Assembly: GCF_905404315.1 (NCBI RefSeq)
Contig: NC_066273.1
Span: 12,400,001 to 12,464,000, forward strand
Direction of reading: 5' to 3'
DNA length: 64,000 bases
Source of the DNA: Leptidea sinapis
Taxonomy: Eukaryota; Arthropoda; Insecta; Lepidoptera; Pieridae
Positions within the stretch are counted from its first letter, which is position 1; the number at the start of each line of letters is the position of its first letter. The position numbers were made by a program, and so were the translations under genes. Positions 27,001 through 36,000 of this stretch are shown here, one piece after another. The notes under the pieces are model-generated. The model did no database searches and was not told the origin of the DNA. It saw only the letters and a list, made by a program, of their open reading frames with translations.

Positions 27001-30000
27001 GACCGAAACACAATAATGTTTACACATTACTGCTTCACGGCAGAAATAGGTGCCGTTATGGTACCCATAATCTAGCCGTCATCCTGTGCATAGGAGCCCC
27101 CTACTGTTAAACTTTCGATCCGAAATAAGTAATAAGTCTACTACCGCTACTTCTTAAAGGGTTGAGCTAATGAGAAGAAGTAGCAAAAAACTCAAATTAT
27201 ATAGTTGAGCTAATGAGAAGAAGTAGCAAGAAACTCAAACTATATATTTTTGTTAACGTTGCGTGTTTGCAGGTGTACCGCAAGCTCCTCAACCTAGTGA
27301 GGAAAGAGAACCGGAAGTACGCGCAAGTGAAGGAGGAGTTGCGACCCTCAGATGTCTATTCCACGGGAACCCTCCGCCTTTGATCACCTGGCGACGAAAC
27401 GAAATAACGGTTAGTATTTAAACTTATAGTTTTTTGTCCATAGCTTTAAATCTATACGATTCAAAGATATTTGCATAATAATAATGATAATGTTGTTTGC
27501 CTTTTGTTGTATCTTTTTTTTTGAATCTGAGCCTCTGGTATGTTTGTTTATACGTTTTATTTTAGAAGATGCATTGCTCTATTTATTTCAATTAAAAAAA
27601 ATACAGTTGCAGAATAAAATGATTCGTGAAAGATGGAGAATAGTGAAAAATCAAACAAAAAAAACCTAAGATGTGTTTTTCTTTAAGGGATACTTAAAAA
27701 AAATCTATGGAAGTCTATTTGCAGATGAGCTTACAAACATCTCCATTTTATCAGCTATCCAAAAAGGTATAACAAATAGTAGTTTTCATTACAAAAAACT
27801 TAGATGATAGCCTCCCCGGGCATTGTAATAAAATTATTAGTTAGTTCTAAAGAATGAAACAAAACCACGTAAATAGTAGGTAAATATTTATTGATTGTTT
27901 TTACAGTTCATGTTCGACATGTCCGCTTCTGTTTTGGACACAAATTCTCATTCTTTTTCTTATCATAAAGGATCTAGGTCCTTACGAGGTAACCCTTTAT
28001 AATTACAGTTACATTTCTTATCTTATATCTTCTGTTTTAATTTGTTTAATAAATATCATTAGTTTATTATATATTAGTATTAGACACTGGTTTCTAGATT
28101 GTCTTGCTTTCCAGCATAGGCCTCCCCAAGAGTTCTCCACAAAGAAAATCTCTTGCTTTCCTCATCCAAGTCGGACCTGCCACCTTTTGAATATCATATT
28201 TGGTTCATAACAATTTATTATTTCATTTGATAGATAGACACTGTATTGCATATTGCTTATTCATAATAGTCTGCTAACTTAAAGCATTGCTAATTCTCAC
28301 TCTGTCTTCTTCTATTGACTTAAGTCAGAATGAGAAAAAACACTCCTTAGCGGCTGTTTACAGTTAGCGGACCATTATGAATGAGGGGGTAAGTCTTTAA
28401 AATAAAAGTTATAAAATGATCTTAAGATAATTTATAGTCAGTCATAGATACTCAATGAGCGGTCTGATCTCTTCCACACAACCTAAAAGAATACTGGATA
28501 CAATACCTAAGTAATTAAAAAAAGGTATCTTGAAATTAGCCTAAATATGGTTTTTTAAATTTAATTTTAACAATAATAATATATAAATACTTATTTTTAA
28601 TGTAATAAATAAAATTATTTTTAATAATCTGATATATTGGAGTTCAAATAGGTAAATAAATAGTTATTTGATTAGCTCATGAAAAATGCTCATAAAATTT
28701 ATTTAATACATACATAAATTTTAAAAGAGAAGATTTAAGCGGGAATTTATTATCTTTATAATCTCGCTTAGTATTAGTTATTATCTCGTTTTATGAATAT
28801 TATATTTTTCTTATAGATCAACGGTGACGTCGGAAGATATCGTCTGTTATCAGATGGAGCGTTAGAAATAGTATCTCTGTATCGTAACGACTCTGGAGTC
28901 TATATTTGTATCGCGAATAACGAATTGGGGAGTGCCACGCAGGAAGTAACGTTGCATGTTGATGGTAAGTGTACGAGAACGCATGGAAATGAACAGGGAA
29001 TTAGATAAAATAACCGCAGATATGATTTACCCAAATGCCATTTTATTATCACTTGTTACTTGTAGTATTAGTTCTTTATCTAATTTTCTTTAAGCACTCC
29101 TTAATTTCCGAAGCATTTTTCCAATTTCATCAAAACAATACTACATTTACCAACGAATTAAACTGTTTATCTAATTTATAACTTATTGACAATTTTTTTG
29201 CAGACCATACGTCATTTTAATGATAAAGATATTAGCAGTTAACACACCGTCTCTAAAAAAGTGATTCTAAAGCGGCTAGAAACATATTTCGTCCGATTAA
29301 TTTGAAATGTATTGTTTTATGAAAGTATCAGTGATTTAACTCCAGTATCACCGTGAATCACAAGCATGTGTTTAAATTATCTAGGGAACAGTTCATTATT
29401 GATGGTAGCAAATATTATGTTGTATCGCAGAGTTCAGTACTCCTAATGGGCGTGATATCGACATTTACTAGTGTAATTTAGATAACGTTCTTCAGATTTC
29501 AAAGAACGTTTAAATATATTTACCCAATACCCTTTGCTCCTAACGGTATTATTCCAAAATAATAATAAAAAAACTTATTTTAAAATCATACTTTTAAAGT
29601 TTTCATATATCTATTTTGTTTTGTACTTTCAGCTGATTCATTGATTCATTTATTTCGATTGCACAGTAAGATTTTAATGTACTTTTAAGTTTTATTAAAA
29701 TTAAGTGGGACCCTTTAGTCTCAATGGTATGATATGGAAATAATAACAATTATACTTATTTTAAAATCATACTTTTGAGGTTAGCATATAGATATCTATC
29801 TTGTTTTGTACTTTCAGCTGATTAATTGATTCATTTATTTCGATAGCAAAGTAAGATTTTAATGTCCTTTTACCTATTTTTATATTAAAATTAAGTGGGG
29901 ACCCTTTTGTCTCAACTGTATAATTTGGAAATAATAATACTTATTTTAATTTTTGGTTTTGTACTTTCAACTGATTCATTTATTTCATAGAATCATGTAA

Positions 30001-33000
30001 ATAATACATAAAATATATTATTATTTATTTCGTTTATTGTTTGAATATAGATTATGCAGAAAATTTCTAAGATCTAGTTTGGAAATTCCCTTACTCTAAA
30101 ATTTCTCTTTACTTCAATGTAAAGATATTATGCAAAAGTTGATATTTATGTTTACTTCATAGATAATCTCTTGTCAAAGCTCTTAATAAGCACTAATGGA
30201 ATGACTAGTTTTATTCTTCTACATAAAAATTGTATTAATATCTCCTGCATTGCCTGTAGCAGTATCTACATCAATGAATTATGTTGCCTTTTTAATCGTG
30301 TTTGCTGCAGAGTTGAGTCTATTAGCCAATACTTTAATGTGTTTGTTTTTGTCTCTTATTATAACAATTGTGACATTAATGAAACTATCAATAGTCGGTC
30401 ACGTTATCTCGTGGAGTCTATCGGCCTCGGCAGTATTGTACATTACTTCAGTCCTCACGCGCGTACCGTCATGATATTCACGGTGATACTCGTAGTTACT
30501 TTTCTACTAACCTGCGCGGGAGTTTCTCAAGGTTCTAACCATTTCCCTAGTTCCGGACATCCCTGATGATTAAAGCTAAGTAAATTGAAAACGTAATCTT
30601 TTAGTTATTTACTGTAATCAGGGGTGTCCGTAGCTTAACTTTTTTAGTGTTGGTTTTGATTTTGTAGTTTATTAATAGTTTATTAACCTTTGAGTTTGAG
30701 GATTGCTGCTCATGGTTTATTGGATGGTGGCGTTGGATCTGCTGTATACGATTTAAAAAAGATATGTCTGAGATATATCTTATTTAAATCTGTCTAGTTT
30801 TATTTTGAAATTTGATAGCTGAAGTACCACCTCAGTGTAGCAGCACTACCTCGATCTCATTCAGTAGTTAAATTATTCGCATGGCTAGATCCTGTGGAAG
30901 GACCGGCTGGTGTCGCTAACATACCCAACGAGGAGATCTTCGGAGACCTTGGCCAACCCCTCAGAATCCGATGTCTTGTGTACGGTTACCCAACACCGAC
31001 TATCTACTGGTACCGGGGTCTGAACGGGCCTATGGTGCCCTACAGCAGCTCACTGTATGAAGCTAGAGACAACGTCTTACTAATCAGGAAACTGAACGAA
31101 GAGACTATCGGAGAGTATGCTTGTCACGCATATAACGGAATAGGCTCGTCGGCGATATGGCCTTTTGTGGTTCAAGCGAGCCGACCCGACGGATCTGTGG
31201 AGATACCTAAACATGTAACCCAACTTGAAGTCCCGGTTACGACCCCACAGATACAAACCCAGGCATCTACCACACCAGCACCAGAAAACCAGGTTCCACT
31301 CTACGCCGGTAAGGACCAGCCTATTGCTTATGCATGATGCACCTTGCATGAATAATTCTTCTGCATGTGACTCTAAGCGGTTAGTGGTATTTATACATAT
31401 ATATGTGTATCTAAACAAATAAAGTTCCTTATTATAAATAAGACATTACTACGTACCAATAATATAATCATCGAATAAAACAACAAAAGTACATTTACAC
31501 TATTGGGACAGGTACGTATCTGAACAGCTTGGTACATTTTGTCATTTTTAAATGTTTTTTGTCACCTGCAATATGTGTAATCCGGTATTATACGCAATGC
31601 CTAGAATGCCAACAGTTTTTCAAACGAATTAAAAAAGGTACTTAATTAAAATACTAGTGCTATTAAAATGGTTTAAGAAAGGAAAGGAGTTAGGAAAACA
31701 TTTCGGGATGTAGAAATAATGTTTTGATAGTTTTGTTCCCAATATTCTACCATAGTCAGCGGTTTTACTAAATAATAATTATTATTGATGAGTCATTAAG
31801 ATCCTCTCAGTCTCCGGAATTTGTACCTTTTGTATTACTTTTTACAATGCAGGCGTAGAAAAACACTTTCGGCAAAATAGCTCTAGCTAAGTTATATTCC
31901 CGAGCTGTTGCTCAATTCATTCAAAATTGATCCCAGGCTATTGCCTAGGAGGAGTAAACTTAATTTTTTTGCGTCGGGTTTTCCGGCCTGCATTTTTCCA
32001 AACATATGTAGGTACCTGCCCACTTTCCAACGTTTAGCTTTGCATATGTTTAACGTATGTGCATATATTGTGTATTTATAAGTTAACATTGAGTATACCA
32101 GGAAATTAAACAGATGTAAAATTCCGCAGTGCCCGTGACAACCCGTATCAACGCAGAGCGAACTCAAGTGGTGGCCGGCTCGGAGATCAGATTAGCATGT
32201 GACGTAGATGGCTACCCTGAGCCGCGTGTGCAATGGACCAAAGACAGGATGCAGCTCACAGCCACAGACAGGATACAAATCACAGGTCTGTTGGATTAAC
32301 TCCGATACACAATTCCATACTAAAGTCTTAGATAATTTATACCTCTAGAAAGAGTCTCTTGCTGTTAGACAACCGACATAAACAGGCCAGGAATATATGT
32401 TTAGTGTGCTTGACAAGCGACGTGTTACACTCGCGATTTGTTTGACACTTTGTGTTAGTGTGCGTGCATTGCTCAAAATGGAGGTTAATTTTAAACACAA
32501 TTTTTTCGACGTTTTCACAGCTGCCAAAGTATGATCTAAGACTAAAGTTATGCTGACAACCTTCTTGTAAAACGTTCCAAGCCACAAACATCACATTTTA
32601 AGAATTTGTATTTAAAGTTTTGTAAATGTTAAGTGTAACCATACATGTGGGTTGGGCTACTAAGTCATTATGTCATGTTAGAGAGACAGTAGGGCTGCTA
32701 TTTTTTGTCAGCCCGTTAATATGAATCTCATGACCAGTTTTGTGTTCTTAACTAAATATCGACATGATTGTGGTTTGGTAAGTTTTTCTGGACATACGTC
32801 CAATTATGCAGTTGTAATTACTTTCTTTAAAAATCTAGAAATGCAAATTAAAGCTGACCATCTTAATGCAAGATCGAACTGAAATATCTTAAAAAACAAC
32901 GAGCGTGTTTGTTCAACGTGACGTGTTATATAATATAAGAAGTCTCATTGAATTCGTTCTCTTCATTACGAATTAATATGTACATAATCACAACTACAAA

Positions 33001-36000
33001 ATAGTGATAGATTAATTAGTTTATTTAGGCGTACGGACCTTCAATCAAATCAAATCAAAATCAGTTTATTCACGTAGGTCACAGAAATGACACTTATGAA
33101 TGTTAAAAAAAAATATTTTTCTTATTGCATCTACCGCTACTTCGTAAAGGGTTGAGCGAATTGAGAAGAGGTAGCAAGAAACTCATTGCCACTCTTTTAT
33201 ATCAAGATATACATTTACATCGATTTACAAATCATTTCAATTACAATAGAATATGTAAAATGATGCAACAAACACACTCAAACGTCAAATAGTCAATGTC
33301 TTACACGAGTAAGTCAAAAAGTAAATGTAAATTAATACATTGAGTACAGTAGCTGCATCATCCACATACACCATAAATAAAGGTATTCTGTGAGCATTTT
33401 ATAAGCGCTTATAAATAAATAAATATGTATATATCCATGCATTTATATACACACATAACTTGTAAGAATCTGAAACCGAGTCTCCGGCAACTGGTTCATC
33501 CTGCCACCACAAGCAGCGCCCGTTCACGAGCATGACGCATGAGCCAGCCATCGCCTCCTTCAACCATTTTTAAGGGGGACGACCCGTCCCATGTCGCCGC
33601 CACAAGCAGTGACATTTAAGCGAGCATGACGAAACCTGTTACGAGAACTCAGCAAACAATAATAAAATAATCCTAATCTACATATCATGCAATACTCACC
33701 AAATACAAATAAATCTAAAAGCATGCTCCCAACTTAAAGGCTGGCGACGCATCTCTTGGTCACCCATGGTGTTGTGGATGTCCGTGGGTGGTTGACTCAC
33801 CACTTCCCATTAAATGATAACAATCACACTAAGGACACAAAAATGTCAAAGTTTCCCATGGTCTTTGGGTATGACTGTGTAATAATATAGTTTAAGATTT
33901 TGATATCGGGATATTGATATCAATAGAGTGAGTCATTTTCATATCATTTGCCACTACGCGTTGTATAATCACCGTATTTTGGAAAATTCATTGAATTTTC
34001 ATAAACTTTATTTTACTGAAAATGTTTTCACCATAATATTCAGATTCAAAAGTGCTTAGTATAAAATATAAAAATAGTAATCTGAGATGGTAATACTGAA
34101 TTACAGAGACACGTTTGACAATATTCCGGGCACAGTCGAATGACAGCGGCGAGTACAGCTGCGAGGCGGCAAACGAATACACGTCACATTCATCTGTCAT
34201 CAACGTCGCTGTCAAAGGTAATTATGACATTGAGCGGGGCTACGGTAGTGGTATACCGAGAGTACTAGGGTATGGTATTTTTTTAAATTAAGATTGTGTA
34301 TTTAAGTATTATTCACCCATTTTGTTTTATGAGACGTTGTATTCAAAAACTAGTAATACGATTGTAATAAAACTTGGCTTAAGAAGGGCACGGATTAGGT
34401 TACAGTTAGCAATTTACGCCAAAATATTAAAATAATGTAACAATTACCTGTAATCGTGCGCTGTGCAAAGTACTTATGCGTAATTGAGTTTGATATAATG
34501 GAAACATTGATGTTCTATAAACATATGACTCCCAATCACCTGCTAAAAGTTCGTCAAAAACGTATACATTAACTAATACAGATAGCAATCAAACATTCAT
34601 TCAAGTTAACACCTTACTTTGTGGTGGGAATGTGGTGTTAATTAAAGGGGCACGTACCTGAAATACGACAACGCGTGGCGATGTATTCAAAGCGCGGTCG
34701 ACAACTCTGTCTAATAGACGCGTAGGCAGAGTTTTGAGCGTGATTGTTAGTCTAATTTGTTTATTGTCATCAATGACTGGTAATCATATATTTGAAACGT
34801 ATTATTAATCATAGACATAATGTTTCGCTAGTAAGAACATACCGATAACCCTTTCTTGTGACAAAACTAACTCGATGTTAATGTTTCAGGTATCTACATA
34901 CCACCAACGTGTGTGGATAGCCCGTACTTCGCGGATTGTCACCTCATCATCCGCAGCAATTTCTGTCGTCACAAATATTATTCTAAGTGAGTATTAATTA
35001 ATAATATTGAAGAGATTGCGGTCAATGTTGATGAAACCTTTTTTAATGGACGCGACACGGAGGAAATTATTAACTACTCACGTTAATAATTTCCTCCGTG
35101 TACTAGTTAAATAGCATCCATTTCAACATAATTCATAGATTTCACCCAAGTGATTATACTTCGTCTACATTTTCATTTAAAATGAATCTATGAATAAAAC
35201 AATACAGACAGAAAAAAAATTATACTGCTCGCCTACAATGGCCTATTCCCATTGGTCTCAATAATGATTTTGTGTTATTTAGTATCTACTGTTCGTTGTG
35301 CACGTCGTGTGAGTGAGAAAGTATGATGTGTGACGCCATAGACGCGACCTAAACGCGCGTGTTCGGTCTTCTTGCTTTTTTGTAACTGCGATTCCTCTGG
35401 TTTTGCAAGAAAACATTGTAGGTGATCACTTGCCATCAGGTGACCCAAACGTTCGTTTGTCCTACTCTATAAAAGATTGGCATTGTTTGAATTTCAGAAT
35501 GCAAGGATATTGATGAGCCTATTGATGTTGGAATTAGAACTAGAACTTCACCAGTGGGAGGCTCCTTTGCACAGGATGCCGGCTAGATTATGGGTACCAC
35601 AACGGCGCCTATTTCTGCCGTGAAGCAGTAATGCGTAATCATTACTGTGTTTACATTACTGGGCAAATGAGACTTTACATCTTGTCTCAAGGTGACGAAC
35701 GCAGTTGTAGTGCCAGTCAGAATTTATGGGTTTTTCAATAATTTTCATAAAAAAAGAACTAGATAGTTTTCAACCGGTTGTGGGTTGATGTGTAGAATTT
35801 CATAAAACAAAATATGTCCGTTGATATTTAAATACCTAATTTGTGGATGATTAGAAAGTGTATCAATAAATTTAGCGCTGTAGAGTGGTGATCGCAAATA
35901 TCGCTCTTTGGTTCTTATTCCAATCAATGTTCGTCCCTATAGCCCAGTGGTTAGTGACCCTGCATACTGAGCTAGAGGTCCCGGGTTCGAATCCCGGCAG

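Noticed and set aside
32337..32594. Overlapping minus-strand frames of 80-85 codons in the Ig3 intron
   Set aside because: Two frames on the same strand are open over the same bases, with no recognisable domain or codon bias.
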